NCBI RefSeq assembly: GCF_000020125.1
Contig: NC_010676.1
Span: 3,286,001-3,350,000, forward strand
Source: Paraburkholderia phytofirmans PsJN
Lineage (GTDB): Bacteria > Pseudomonadota > Gammaproteobacteria > Burkholderiales > Burkholderiaceae
Length of the DNA stretch: 64,000 nucleotides
Direction: 5' to 3'
A program made the translations under genes and the position numbers. Numbering within the stretch: the stretch's first letter is position 1; each line of letters opens with the position of its first letter. This document shows, one piece after another, positions 44,037 to 53,530 of this stretch. The notes under the pieces were generated by a model that was not told the DNA's origin, searched no databases, and was given only the letters and a program-made list of their open reading frames with translations.

Positions 44037-47000
44037 TTACCGCAACGCCATCGCCAGCACGCGCGCCACGTGGATCGCGTCGACTCCCGCGCCGTCGTGG
44101 ATCTGATGCCGGCAACTCGTGCCGTCCGCGACCATGAGCGTGTCGCCGTCCATCTTGCGCACCGCCGGCAGCAGAGAAAGCTCCGCCATCGCTTGTGACG
44201 TCGCGTAATGCTCGGCCTCGTAGCCGAAACTGCCCGCCATTCCGCAGCACGACGATTCAACCGTCGATACCTTCAACTCAGGAATCCACTTCAACACGGT
44301 TTGCACGGGCGTGAAGGCGTCGAAGGCTTTCTGATGGCAATGGCCATGCACCAGCGCCTGCTGCTTCGCCAAAGGCTTCAACGCAAGCTCCAGACGCCCG
44401 GCCTTTTCCTCCCGCACCAGAAACTCTTCGAATAGAAATGCCTGTTTCGACAACCGCTGCGCTTCGTCGCCGAAACCGTAGTGCAGGAATTCGTCGCGTA
44501 ACGACAGCAAGCACGACGGCTCCAACCCGACGACCGGCACACCGCGCTCCACGAACGGCTTGAACAGATCGAGCATGCGCCGTGCTTCCTGCTTCGCTTC
44601 ATCCACAAGACCCGCCGCGAGGAACGTGCGGCCGCAACACACGGGCCGCTCGCCCTGGCGCGTGTTGAAGTGCACCGTATAACCCGCAGCCTCCAACACT
44701 TGCTGCGCGGCGCGCGCGTTCTCCGGCTCCATGTTGTTGTTGAACGTGTCGACGAATAGCACGACTTCTTTGAGTTCGGCACCTTGGGCTGCGTTGCGCG
44801 ACGACACCGCATCGGCCAAAAAAGACTTCTTGAAGCGCGGCAAGCTGCGCTCGGGCGCGAAACCCACGGACCGCTTGAGCCACGCCGACAGCACCGGCAC
44901 GTTATCGGCGAGCGCCATCAAGCCCGGCATGCGGCTCGCCGTCGACGCGTACCGCGGCATGAAAGCCACCAGCTTGTCACGCAGACGCAGCCCGTGACGC
45001 TTGACGCGCGCCGCCCGTGCCTCGATCTTGAACTTCGCCATATCGACGCCGGTTGGGCAATCGCGTTTGCAGCCTTTGCACGACACGCACAGATCGAGCG
45101 TTTCCTTGACCTCGTCGCTCGCGAGACCCGCTTCTCCGAGTTGCCCGGAAATGGCGAGGCGCAACGTGTTCGCGCGTCCGCGCGTGACGTGCTGTTCGTC
45201 CTTCGTCACGCGATAGCTGGGGCACATGGTGCCCGCGTCGAACTTGCGGCAATGGCCGTTGTTGTTGCACATCTCGACGGCTTTCGCGAGACCGCCGGCC
45301 AGATCGTTACCGCTGCCCGGCAAGCTCTCCTGTCCGGTCAGCGGATCGCGTTCGACATTCCATGCCGACCAGTCGAGCGCCGTATCTATGCGATGTTCCT
45401 TATAGCCCGGTGCGAAGCGGAAATTGCGCGCGTCGTCCATTTTCGGCGGACGCACGATCTTGTCGGGATTGAAGCGGTTGTCCGGATCGAACAGCGCCTT
45501 GATCTCGCTGAACGCCTGATTCAGGCGCGGCCCGTACTGCCACGCGACCCATTCGCCGCGGCACAGTCCGTCGCCGTGCTCGCCCGAATAGGCGCCCTTG
45601 TACTCGCGTACGAGGGCCGCGGCTTCGTCGGCGATCGCGCGCATCTTCTGCGCACCGTCGCGGCGCATGTCGAGAATCGGCCGCACGTGCAGCGTGCCGA
45701 CGCTCGCATGCGCATACCACGTGCCTTCCGTGCCATGTCGATGGAACACCTCGGTCAGGCGGCTCGTGTACTCAGCAAGATGTTCGAGCGGCACGGCGCA
45801 ATCTTCGATGAAGGACACCGGCTTGCCATCGCCCTTCATGCTCATCATGATATTGAGCCCGGCCTTGCGGACTTCCCACAACGCTTTCTGTTCGTTCGCG
45901 TCGGGCATCTCGACGACCGAATCGGGCAAGCCGAGATCGGCCATCAGTTCCGTGAGTTGCTTGAGCGACGCGAGTTGCGCGTCGCGGTCCTCGCCTGCGA
46001 ACTCCACCAGCAGAATGGCTTGCGGTTCGCCGACCAGCGCCTTGCCGATCACCGGACGAAACGCCGGATTGCTCATCGCGAGATCGATCATCGTGCGATC
46101 GACCAACTCCACCGCCACCGGTTTCAGCTTGACGATGTGCTGCGTGAGGTTCATCGACTGCCAGAAGGTCGGAAAGTTGACCACGCCGAGCGTTTTATGC
46201 ACGGGCAGCGGCGCAAGCCTGAGCGTCAATTGCCGGCTGAACGCGAGCGTGCCTTCCGAGCCGACCAGCAGATGCGCGAGATTCGCGACGCCGTCGTCGG
46301 TATAGGCGCGCGGATTCTGGCAATCGAACACGTCGATGTTGTAGCCCGCCACGCGGCGCAAGACTTTCGGCACACGCGCCACGATTTCATCGCGCTCGCG
46401 TTCGGCGATTTGCTTCACGCCAGCGAGTATCTGCTGCAAGCGCGCGCCTTGCGGCGCCTCGCGCAATGAGGCGAAATGCGCTTCGCTGCCGTCGGCGAGA
46501 ATCGCGTCGATTGCGTCGACGTTGTGCACCATGTTGCCGTATTCGATCGAGCGCGAGCCGCACGAATTGTTGCCGGCCATGCCGCCGATCGTGCATTGCG
46601 CGGCCGTCGAAACATCCACCGGAAACCACAGACCGTGTGGCTTGAGCCACGCGTTCAGATGATCCAGCACGACGCCTGGTTCGACCGTCACCGTGCGCGC
46701 TTCGGCATCGAAGGCGACGATGTTGTTCAACCATTTGCTCGTGTCGATCACCAGCGCTTCGCCAACCGTCTGGCCGCATTGGCTCGTGCCCGCGCCGCGC
46801 GCGAGCAGCGGCACTTTTTCGCTGCGCGCGATTTCCAGTGCAATGCGCAGATCGTCCTGGTCGCGCGGAACCACGACACCGATCGGCGTGATCTGATAGA
46901 TCGATGCATCGGTCGCGTAACGGCCACGGCTCGCCGCATCGAACAACACGTCGCCGCGCAATGATTTGCGCAGATGTTGCGCGAGCGGACTCGTCAGACG

Positions 47001-47060
47001 CGCGGCGGACGGAACCAGGTGGATCGGCTTGACGAGTAAAGCGGAAGTGGGATTCGTCAT
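44037..47060 (-). CDS. FAD-linked oxidase / Fe-S dehydrogenase fusion (GlcD-GlpC, YdiJ type)
   Basis: 1007 aa. FAD-binding PCMH domain (YQITPIGVVVPRDQDDLRIA, then LARGAGTSQCGQTVGEALVI, GGMAGNNSCGSRSIEYGNMV), FAD-oxidase C-terminal domain, then Fe-S segments: NGHCRKFDAGTMCPSYRV and CVSCKGCKRDCP. Two CCG domains follow (RPVCCGRTF, SCCGMAGSFGYEAEHY). E. coli YdiJ oxidises D-2-hydroxyglutarate; relatives oxidise D-lactate and other D-2-hydroxy acids, passing electrons to quinones. It is the last gene of the GntR-controlled operon, 31 bp after the hydratase-like gene. Confidence 0.92.
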   Translation of the reverse strand: MTNPTSALLVKPIHLVPSAARLTSPLAQHLRKSLRGDVLFDAASRGRYATDASIYQITPIGVVVPRDQDDLRIALEIARSEKVPLLARGAGTSQCGQTVGEALVIDTSKWLNNIVAFDAEARTVTVEPGVVLDHLNAWLKPHGLWFPVDVSTAAQCTIGGMAGNNSCGSRSIEYGNMVHNVDAIDAILADGSEAHFASLREAPQGARLQQILAGVKQIAERERDEIVARVPKVLRRVAGYNIDVFDCQNPRAYTDDGVANLAHLLVGSEGTLAFSRQLTLRLAPLPVHKTLGVVNFPTFWQSMNLTQHIVKLKPVAVELVDRTMIDLAMSNPAFRPVIGKALVGEPQAILLVEFAGEDRDAQLASLKQLTELMADLGLPDSVVEMPDANEQKALWEVRKAGLNIMMSMKGDGKPVSFIEDCAVPLEHLAEYTSRLTEVFHRHGTEGTWYAHASVGTLHVRPILDMRRDGAQKMRAIADEAAALVREYKGAYSGEHGDGLCRGEWVAWQYGPRLNQAFSEIKALFDPDNRFNPDKIVRPPKMDDARNFRFAPGYKEHRIDTALDWSAWNVERDPLTGQESLPGSGNDLAGGLAKAVEMCNNNGHCRKFDAGTMCPSYRVTKDEQHVTRGRANTLRLAISGQLGEAGLASDEVKETLDLCVSCKGCKRDCPTGVDMAKFKIEARAARVKRHGLRLRDKLVAFMPRYASTASRMPGLMALADNVPVLSAWLKRSVGFAPERSLPRFKKSFLADAVSSRNAAQGAELKEVVLFVDTFNNNMEPENARAAQQVLEAAGYTVHFNTRQGERPVCCGRTFLAAGLVDEAKQEARRMLDLFKPFVERGVPVVGLEPSCLLSLRDEFLHYGFGDEAQRLSKQAFLFEEFLVREEKAGRLELALKPLAKQQALVHGHCHQKAFDAFTPVQTVLKWIPELKVSTVESSCCGMAGSFGYEAEHYATSQAMAELSLLPAVRKMDGDTLMVADGTSCRHQIHDGAGVDAIHVARVLAMALR

Positions 47061-47091
47061 TTCGTCGGCCTATGGCAGAGACAGGAAGCGG

Positions 47092-47841
47092 CTAGTACAG
47101 CGTGAGGCTGACCGGCGCGAGTCCTTCAATGCGCCCGCTCGCCGTGCCCGCCGTCTTCGGAAAGAACATGCCGGTGTATGAACCAGCCGTGATGACCATC
47201 TCCGGCGTCACGGCAATGCCGCGCGACGTGGCGTGATTGACGAGCCACGTCAGCAGGCGCCGCGGATCGCCGGCCGGATTGGCGGGCGTGGCTTTAACCA
47301 CATCCTGTCCGTCGAAACTGAATTGCAGCGACAGCGCGACGAAAGGAAAGTCCTCGCGATATGGCATGAATTCGCCGACGATCAACGCGCCGTGATTCTG
47401 CAAGTCCGCGAGTTGAGCGAGCTTGTCGATGGCGGGCCATTCGGCGTAGCGGCTCGCCACGATCTCGATGGTCGCGCCGATCGAGCCGATACTCGCCAGC
47501 ACTTCGGCCTCGCTATACGCCGTGGTGGAAACATCGAACCGCCGCCCGAAGCGAAACGCGATTTCGAGTTCGAGTCCCAAGGGCGCGAACTCTTCGCGCG
47601 GCAAACGCGCGCCGTCGGCATGCAGGTCGAGGTCGGGCAACGGCGCGCCCTGGATCGGACCGCTTTCGGACTTCGCGCCGATTTTCCAACCGGCGATCCG
47701 CGCGCCGCATGCGTCCAGGATCTCGTGCTGGATCGCGTAGGCCGCGGCGGCGTCGGCAGGGGTTTGCTCCGGTGGCAACGTGTCGAGCGTGACGTGATTG
47801 CGGCGTGCGTCGGCGAGACGCCGGCTGAGTGCTGTCGTCAT
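47092..47841 (-). CDS. 2-keto-4-pentenoate hydratase-like enzyme (FAH superfamily)
   Basis: 249 aa from the ATG at 47841; upstream in-frame starts look non-coding. MhpD/fumarylacetoacetase-like fold: AAAYAIQHEILDACGARIAG, WKIGAKSESG, then PLGLELEIAFRFGRRFD with the metal-binding Glu residues, ALIVGEFMPYREDF and ITAGSYTGMFFPK. The family hydrates 2-hydroxypentadienoate or acts as a hydrolase/decarboxylase on diketo acids. No extradiol dioxygenase is nearby, so a meta-cleavage role is not supported. The operon has an aminotransferase and a hydroxyacid-type dehydrogenase instead. Confidence 0.82.
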   Translation of the reverse strand: MTTALSRRLADARRNHVTLDTLPPEQTPADAAAAYAIQHEILDACGARIAGWKIGAKSESGPIQGAPLPDLDLHADGARLPREEFAPLGLELEIAFRFGRRFDVSTTAYSEAEVLASIGSIGATIEIVASRYAEWPAIDKLAQLADLQNHGALIVGEFMPYREDFPFVALSLQFSFDGQDVVKATPANPAGDPRRLLTWLVNHATSRGIAVTPEMVITAGSYTGMFFPKTAGTASGRIEGLAPVSLTLY

Positions 47842-47884
47842 AGTGTCGTGTCGTGAGGCGCAGAGATGGAGCCGTGCAGTGCGC

Positions 47885-49168
47885 TCAAACGCCCATGCCG
47901 GTGGGAACGTGCGCCTTGTCGGCATTGAGCGCGAATTTGCTTTCCGGCTGCATGCGGAACGCGAGCACCACGCCGATCGCCATCAACAGCATGCTGCCGA
48001 CGAATGGCAATTCCCAGCTCCCGAAGTAGTCGATCAGAAAACCGCCGACCACCGGCGAGATGATCGCGGCCAAAGCCGAGCCGGTGTTCATCATGCCGCT
48101 CGCCGTGCCCGAGTATTCCGGCGCGATATCCATCGGAATCGCCCACATCGGACCGATCGTCATTTCAGCAAAGAAGAAGCCGGACGCGAGACATGCCATC
48201 GACAGATACAGGCTGTGCGTGAACATCAGCGGAATCAGCGAAAGCAGGCAAAAGAACATGCAGACCGACACCATCCAGCTGCGTGCGCGCTTCAGACTGC
48301 CGGTGCGGGTGAAGATCCAGTCGGTCACAATGCCGCCGAGCGTATCGCCGATCACGCCGGCGAAGAACACCACCGAGGCGAAGATCGCCGACTTCTGCAA
48401 TTGCAGGTGATAGCTGTGCAGAAAGTATTGCGGAATCCAGCTCAGGAACAGCCACAACGTCCAGCCGTAGCAGAAGTACACGATCGTGACCGGCCACATG
48501 CGGCGAAACAGTTTGCTCCACGGCACACCGGCGGCTTTCGGCTTCGGTGCGGGCAGCACGGACAGTTCGTCGTTCGTGATACGCGGGTGGTCTTTCGGAT
48601 GCTCGGTAAATGTAATGGCCCACACGCCGACCCACAACAAGCTGAACACGCCGCAGATATAGAACGATTCGCGCCAGCCCCACGTTGCCATCACGAGAAC
48701 GATCAGACCGGGCGCCACCGCATTGCCGATCCGCGACGCCGCATGTGTGATGCCCTGCGCGAAGCCGCGCTTTTCCTTGGCGACCCAACGCGCCATCGCC
48801 GAGGTGGCGGCGGGAAACGTCGCGCCTTCGCCGAAGCCGAGCAGCACGCGGGCGGCCAGCAGCGAAATCAGGCCGCCGGCAAAGCCCGTGAGCAAAGTCG
48901 CAACGCCCCAGATCGCGCCGCAAAAAATCAGCGTGCGTTTCGCGCCGAAGCGATCACTAACCCATCCGCCGATGATCTGAAAGATCAGATACGGATACGC
49001 GAAGGCCGAGAACACAAGGCCGACTTCCGTATGCGAGAGATGGAATTCCTTGCCGAAACCCGCGGCCGCGGTGCTGACGTTGACGCGGTCGAGGTAGGTG
49101 ATGAAGTACATGATGCAGAGCATCACTAGAACGATACTGGTCGCACTGGTCACACGAAACCGCTTCAT
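47885..49168 (-). CDS. MFS transporter (anion:cation symporter/ACS type)
   Basis: 427 aa from the ATG at 49168 with GGAG 8 nt upstream. Twelve membrane helices with ACS-family loops: YFITYLDRVNVSTAAAGFGK, GGWVSDRFGAKRTL, RVLLGFGEGATFPAATSAMA and GSWELPFVGSMLLMAIGVVL. ACS members import organic anions such as glucarate, galactonate, phthalate or tartrate. Its operon with a hydroxyacid-type dehydrogenase fits uptake of a hydroxy acid. 43 bp separate it from the hydratase gene. Confidence 0.9.
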   Translation of the reverse strand: MKRFRVTSATSIVLVMLCIMYFITYLDRVNVSTAAAGFGKEFHLSHTEVGLVFSAFAYPYLIFQIIGGWVSDRFGAKRTLIFCGAIWGVATLLTGFAGGLISLLAARVLLGFGEGATFPAATSAMARWVAKEKRGFAQGITHAASRIGNAVAPGLIVLVMATWGWRESFYICGVFSLLWVGVWAITFTEHPKDHPRITNDELSVLPAPKPKAAGVPWSKLFRRMWPVTIVYFCYGWTLWLFLSWIPQYFLHSYHLQLQKSAIFASVVFFAGVIGDTLGGIVTDWIFTRTGSLKRARSWMVSVCMFFCLLSLIPLMFTHSLYLSMACLASGFFFAEMTIGPMWAIPMDIAPEYSGTASGMMNTGSALAAIISPVVGGFLIDYFGSWELPFVGSMLLMAIGVVLAFRMQPESKFALNADKAHVPTGMGV

Positions 49169-49348
49169 CGTCTCTCTCCATTGCATGTGTCGACGGCGGG
49201 CCCGAGATGGCGCGCTGCGTCGTTACCCCGGCGGCGGCTTGCGCCGCGGGACCATCGCATTCGTTCAGGCCGCGTTCTGTGCGCGGCTTCGTGAGGGAAG
49301 TGCTCCACGCCTTCCCTTTTTTAGCGAGTCGCCGATTGCGCTCCGCTC

Positions 49349-50569
49349 TCAGGCTGCGGCTTTCAGGCCGGATGCCTTCGTCGGCTGGCTCAACCACTCC
49401 ATAGCGGCAGGCAAGCCACTTTCCTTGAGCGGCACGCCCGCGAGCCGCAGACCCATTTCGCAGCCGGCCAGCGTGGCTAGCAGCATCAGGTCGTTGCAGT
49501 CGCCGAGATGGCCGATGCGGAACATGCGCCCTTTCATCTTGCCGAGCCCCGTGCCGAGCGACATGTCGAAGCGTTCATAGATGAGCTTGCGCACCGCATC
49601 GGCGTCGATGCCGTCGGGCATCATCACGCCCGTGAGCACCGGGCTGTACACCGACGGATCCGCACACTGTATTTCCAGGCCCCACGCACGCACGGCGCGA
49701 CGGGTCGCTTCGGCGAGACGTTCGTGACGGGCGAACACGTTGTCGAGCCCTTCGCCGAGAATCATTTCGAGCGCTTCGTTCAGGCCGTAGAGCAGGTTCG
49801 TGTTCGGCGTGTACGGCCAGTACCCCGTCTTGTTCATCTCGACGATGTCAGTCCAGTCCCAGAAACTGCGCGGCAGTCTGGCCTGCTTGCTGGCGGCCAC
49901 GGCTTTCGGCGAGATCGCATTGAAGCTGATGCCCGGCGGCAGCATCAAACCTTTTTGCGAACCCGAGACGGTGACGTCGACGCCCCATTCGTCGTGACGG
50001 TAGTCCGCACACGCGAGGCCTGAGATCGTGTCGACGAGCAGCAAAGCCGGATGACCCGCCGCGTCGATTGCGCGGCGCACGGCGGCGATGTCAGACGTCA
50101 CCCCGGTAGAGGTTTCGTTGTGCACGACGCACACCGCCTTGATCGCGTGTTGCGTGTCGGCACGCAGACGCTCCTCGATCATTTGCGGCTGCACGCCGCG
50201 ACGCCAGCCCTCAATGCCCGGCAGGCCGAGGAACTCCGGCTTCAACCCGAGGCTTTCCGCCATTTTTTGCCACAGCGTGGCGAAGTGGCCGGTCTCGAAC
50301 ATCAGCACGTGGTCGCCAGGGCTCAGCGTGTTCGACAGCGCCGCTTCCCAGGCGCCCGTGCCCGAGGCCGGGTAAATCACCACGGGCTGCTGCGTCTTGA
50401 AGATTTTCTTGATGCCGTCGAGCACCTTCAGGCCAAGTTCGCCGAACTCCGGACCGCGGTGGTCGATGGTGGGGTAGCTCATCGCCCGGAGGATACGGTC
50501 GGGCACCGGGCTCGGACCCGGGATCTGCAAAAAGTGACGGCCGGCGGGGTGAAAGTCTAGCTTGAGCAT
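49349..50569 (-). CDS. Class V PLP aminotransferase (serine/alanine-glyoxylate type)
   Basis: 406 aa from the ATG at 50569 with GGAGGAG upstream. Class V fold: LQIPGPSPVPDRILRAMSYP, YPASGTGAWEAALSNTL, VDTISGLACADYRHDEWGVD with the PLP-ring Asp, and VSGSQKGLMLPPGISFNA with the Schiff-base Lys. The family transfers amino groups from serine, alanine or related donors to glyoxylate. It is first in the GntR-controlled operon; a gap of 180 bp precedes the MFS gene. In that context it probably handles glyoxylate or a similar keto acid; this is inference. Confidence 0.9.
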   Translation of the reverse strand: MLKLDFHPAGRHFLQIPGPSPVPDRILRAMSYPTIDHRGPEFGELGLKVLDGIKKIFKTQQPVVIYPASGTGAWEAALSNTLSPGDHVLMFETGHFATLWQKMAESLGLKPEFLGLPGIEGWRRGVQPQMIEERLRADTQHAIKAVCVVHNETSTGVTSDIAAVRRAIDAAGHPALLLVDTISGLACADYRHDEWGVDVTVSGSQKGLMLPPGISFNAISPKAVAASKQARLPRSFWDWTDIVEMNKTGYWPYTPNTNLLYGLNEALEMILGEGLDNVFARHERLAEATRRAVRAWGLEIQCADPSVYSPVLTGVMMPDGIDADAVRKLIYERFDMSLGTGLGKMKGRMFRIGHLGDCNDLMLLATLAGCEMGLRLAGVPLKESGLPAAMEWLSQPTKASGLKAAA

Positions 50570-50584
50570 TGGGCTCCTCCGATT

Positions 50585-50604
50585 GAATTTTGCATTCAAA
50601 AAAC
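50585..50604. promoter_or_regulatory. GntR operator 1 (aminotransferase side)
   Basis: GAATTTTGCATTCAAAAAAC, itself a near palindrome (TTTTG/CAAAA). It lies just upstream of the aminotransferase start and matches operator 2, read on the other strand, except at one base and a one-base difference in the A run. Confidence 0.8.
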
Positions 50605-50723
50605 TATATCAGACGAACTGTGACGATCCCAAGGCGAAAATTGCGTGTGCGCACCGGTGTTTACCCGCGCTGTTAACTAATCTTTGAGCTTCCTATAAAA
50701 TCCGGGCTAATGGGATGTTGAGG

Positions 50724-50742
50724 GTTTTTGTATGCAAAATTC
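50724..50742. promoter_or_regulatory. GntR operator 2 (overlaps the GntR start codon)
   Basis: GTTTTTGTATGCAAAATTC, the reverse complement of operator 1 apart from one base and one fewer A. It contains TTGTATGCAA, close to known FadR/VanR-type GntR half-sites. It covers the ATG at 50732, so binding should repress gntR itself. Confidence 0.8.
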
Positions 50743-51457
50743 GGATTTTGAGGCGAGCATCACCGCTTCCCCGCTCATGCCGAAAGTCGAGCGGCAGCGC
50801 TTGCACGACACGGTGGTGGAGCACATTCGGCGCTTTATCGTTGAAGGCGTGCTCGAGCCGGGCAAGAAACTGAACGAGCGCGAGCTGTGCGAAACGCTCG
50901 GCATTTCGCGCACGCCGCTGCGCGAGGCGCTGAAGGTGCTGGCCGCTGAAGGGCTGATCGAGATTTCGCCGAATCGTGGCGCGTCGGTGTCGAAGATGTC
51001 GGAGGCTGAGCTGCGCGAGACCTTCGAATTGATGAGCGGCCTTGAAGCCTTCTCCGGCGAACTGGCGGCTGAGCGGATGACGGCGGCTGAACTCGCCGAG
51101 ATCAAGGCGCTGCACTACGCCATGCTCGCGTGCCGCACGCAGAACGATCTGGCTGGGTACTACAGCCGCAATCAGGCGATTCACGACAAGATCAACGAGG
51201 CGGCCAGGAATTCAGCACTGCGGCAGACCTATGTCGCGGTGAACCGCCGCTTGCAAGCGCTCAGGTTTCGGTCGAACTTTCAGATCCCCAAGTGGGATAG
51301 CGCGATTCATGATCACGATGAAATGCTGAAGGCGCTCGAGGCGCGAGACGGCAAGAAGCTGAGTGCGATTCTCAGGCAGCATCTGCTTGATAAGCGCGAT
51401 GCGGTTTTGCAGGTGCAATCGCGGGAAGAGGTGGCTGCGTCGCCGTTGAAGACTTGA
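50732..51457 (+). CDS. GntR-family (FCD) transcriptional regulator
   Basis: 241 aa from the ATG at 50732, with GAGGG 7 nt upstream. N-terminal winged helix (LHDTVVEHIRRFIVEGVLEP, then LNERELCETLGISRTPLREA, then LAAEGLIEISPNRGASVSKM), C-terminal all-helical FCD effector domain with metal/ligand His (IHDKINEAARNSALRQTY, then IHDHDEMLKALEARDG). It is divergent from the aminotransferase operon, with matching operators at both ends of the 162-bp gap. Its ligand is probably a pathway acid. Confidence 0.95.
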   Translation: MQNSDFEASITASPLMPKVERQRLHDTVVEHIRRFIVEGVLEPGKKLNERELCETLGISRTPLREALKVLAAEGLIEISPNRGASVSKMSEAELRETFELMSGLEAFSGELAAERMTAAELAEIKALHYAMLACRTQNDLAGYYSRNQAIHDKINEAARNSALRQTYVAVNRRLQALRFRSNFQIPKWDSAIHDHDEMLKALEARDGKKLSAILRQHLLDKRDAVLQVQSREEVAASPLKT

Positions 51458-51536
51458 GGTGAGTCGAGTCAATGCATCTGGACGCCGGCTGCGTCTGGCG
51501 TTGGTGTGAGTTTGCACATCCGCGCCGATCGCAAAA

Positions 51537-51601
51537 CTTGTCCACCTAAAATGTTGGCAAGCATGTGGACAACGTTCTTACATCTTGCGCAAGTGCTTGA
51601 T
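51537..51601. repeat. 65-bp dyad element, copy A
   Basis: Inverted arms TTGTCCAC (51538-51545) and GTGGACAA (51564-51571) are followed by a conserved tail CAAGTGCTTGAT. Copy B at 63213-63277 matches it at about 48 of 65 positions without gaps. It lies between the convergent GntR and LysR genes. Confidence 0.65.
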
Positions 51602-51710
51602 GCAAAGGGTGTATCGGCTGGTGGGGCATGCATGAGCATGAGCCGCGCCACGGCCGGCGGGGTCTGTCGCCCCGGTGCCGCACAGGCCGGTACGGGCACG
51701 ATGCCCAAGC

Positions 51711-52661
51711 TTAAACAAGTATCTCCACGGAGTGCAACGCTCGGAGAATTTCCGGCGGTCGCACCCAGGATTCGTCGCGGATCGTATCGATCAGGCAGTC
51801 CATAAAACAACTCGACACGGCATCGGGCGGCTGCCCGGCACGCGTGATGATGCCGACGGTCGACTCTTCCAGTTGTTCTCGTACGGGGATCGCGCAGAGC
51901 CCTTCGTGCGCCGCGCATAGCTCGACGAGCGGCCATGGAAAAATGCTGACCATATCCGTGCGCTTGAGCAGCGAAACGGCAACGGTCAATGAGTGGAGAA
52001 AGTGAATGCTGCGCGGCACGGTCAACCCGTACTGCGCGAACATCGTGTACGGCGTCCGCCCTTCCGTTTCAGGATCCAGCGCGACGAGCCAGTCGAGATC
52101 GAGCAGATCGACCAGCGAGCGGCTGTCCGCACGCGGATGACCTTGCCGCGCGACAATCGCCCGGCCCGAAGAAAACAGCGGCCGGTAAGCGAACTCGGAG
52201 CCTGTCTCGCCCGGCGTTTGCCTGCCCACGTAGATGTCCAGGCTGCCGTCGCGCAAACGCGGATTGGCAATCGCAGGCAGACCTTCGAAGATCTCCAGCT
52301 GGATGTCCGGCATCCTCGCACGAAAGCGCGTAACCGCCTCCGGAAGAAACGTCTTGGTGACCCACGCCGACACGGCCACCGAAAGGCGCCCGTGCGGAGC
52401 GCCGCGCATCGCATTAACGGCCTGATGCGCATGGGTGATTTGCGCGACGACGAGGCGCGCATGGACCAGCAGCGTTTGCCCGCATTCCGTGAATGTCACG
52501 CCTGACGAAGTGCGCGCCACGAGCTGCATTTGTACGGTCTCCTCCAGATACTTAAGGTTTTGAGTGACCGCCGCGGGCGAGGAATTGAGCAGACGCGCCG
52601 CGCCGCGGACGCTGCCCGCGTCGGCAATGGCGACAAGCGCACGTAACTGATGAAATTTCAT
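51711..52661 (-). CDS. LysR-family transcriptional regulator
   Basis: 316 aa. N-terminal HTH: FHQLRALVAIADAGSVRGAA, then LLNSSPAAVTQNLKYLEETV, then MQLVARTSSGVTFTECGQTL. The C-terminal effector domain runs from about residue 90 (GRLSVAVSAWVTKTFLPEAV). It is convergent with gntR and in the same direction as the ABC operon, 143 bp beyond its last gene, so its target is uncertain. It reads through no terminator that I can see. Confidence 0.9.
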   Translation of the reverse strand: MKFHQLRALVAIADAGSVRGAARLLNSSPAAVTQNLKYLEETVQMQLVARTSSGVTFTECGQTLLVHARLVVAQITHAHQAVNAMRGAPHGRLSVAVSAWVTKTFLPEAVTRFRARMPDIQLEIFEGLPAIANPRLRDGSLDIYVGRQTPGETGSEFAYRPLFSSGRAIVARQGHPRADSRSLVDLLDLDWLVALDPETEGRTPYTMFAQYGLTVPRSIHFLHSLTVAVSLLKRTDMVSIFPWPLVELCAAHEGLCAIPVREQLEESTVGIITRAGQPPDAVSSCFMDCLIDTIRDESWVRPPEILRALHSVEILV

Positions 52662-52804
52662 TGCACTTAGAGATTAACGACGCCACCGGCGAACGCGTTG
52701 AAAACGACGGTGGCCGCGGCGACGCGGGCAACGCGGGCGACGGCTTGGTCATGGCAAATCGCGGGCGACCGCGACACCACGTTCGACAACGCGACAGCAA
52801 GCCT

Positions 52805-53530
52805 TCAGTGCAGAATCTTCGCGAGAAAATCTTTCGCGCGATCCGACTTCGGATTCGCAAAGAAATCTTCCTTGCGGTCGTCTTCCACGATCAGGCCGCG
52901 ATCCATGAAGATCACGCGATGGGCGACCTTCCTTGCAAAGCCCATTTCGTGCGTGACGCACATCATCGTCATACCCTCCTGAGCAAGCTCTACCATCACG
53001 TCGAGTACTTCGTTGATCATTTCCGGATCGAGCGCGGAGGTGGGTTCGTCGAACAGCATTGCAATCGGATCCATAGAAAGCGCGCGCGCGATCGCCACCC
53101 GCTGCTGCTGACCACCCGACAGTTGCGCCGGAAACTTGTCCGCCTGCGCGCGCAGACCGACGCGATCCAGCAACCTCAGCCCCTTCGCCGCCGCTTCGTC
53201 TTTCGAACGGCCCAGCACCTTGACCTGCGCGAGCATCAGATTCTGCACAATCGACAGATGGGGAAACAGTTCGAAGTGCTGGAACACCATGCCAACTTTC
53301 GCGCGCAACTTCGACAGATTGACCTTCCTGTCGGTCAGCGATTGACCGTTGATGACGATCTCGCCTTTCTGAAATGGCTCGAGGCCGTTGACGGTTTTGA
53401 TGAGCGTGGATTTCCCCGAACCAGACGGACCACACACCACGACCACTTCGCCTTTCTGGATTTTGGTCGTGCAATTCGACAGCACCTGGAACTGCCCATA
53501 ATATTTAGAAACGCCATTCAACTCGATCAT
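52805..53530 (-). CDS. gltL: Glutamate/aspartate-type ABC transporter ATP-binding protein
   Basis: 241 aa, the usual GlnQ/GltL length. Walker [11 protein letters not shown]-loop [13 protein letters not shown], signature [15 protein letters not shown], Walker [14 protein letters not shown] and the H-loop VTHEMGFA are all intact. It powers polar amino-acid uptake with the two permeases just upstream; its ATG overlaps the preceding stop by 4 bp. Last gene of the operon. Confidence 0.95.
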   Translation of the reverse strand: MIELNGVSKYYGQFQVLSNCTTKIQKGEVVVVCGPSGSGKSTLIKTVNGLEPFQKGEIVINGQSLTDRKVNLSKLRAKVGMVFQHFELFPHLSIVQNLMLAQVKVLGRSKDEAAAKGLRLLDRVGLRAQADKFPAQLSGGQQQRVAIARALSMDPIAMLFDEPTSALDPEMINEVLDVMVELAQEGMTMMCVTHEMGFARKVAHRVIFMDRGLIVEDDRKEDFFANPKSDRAKDFLAKILH

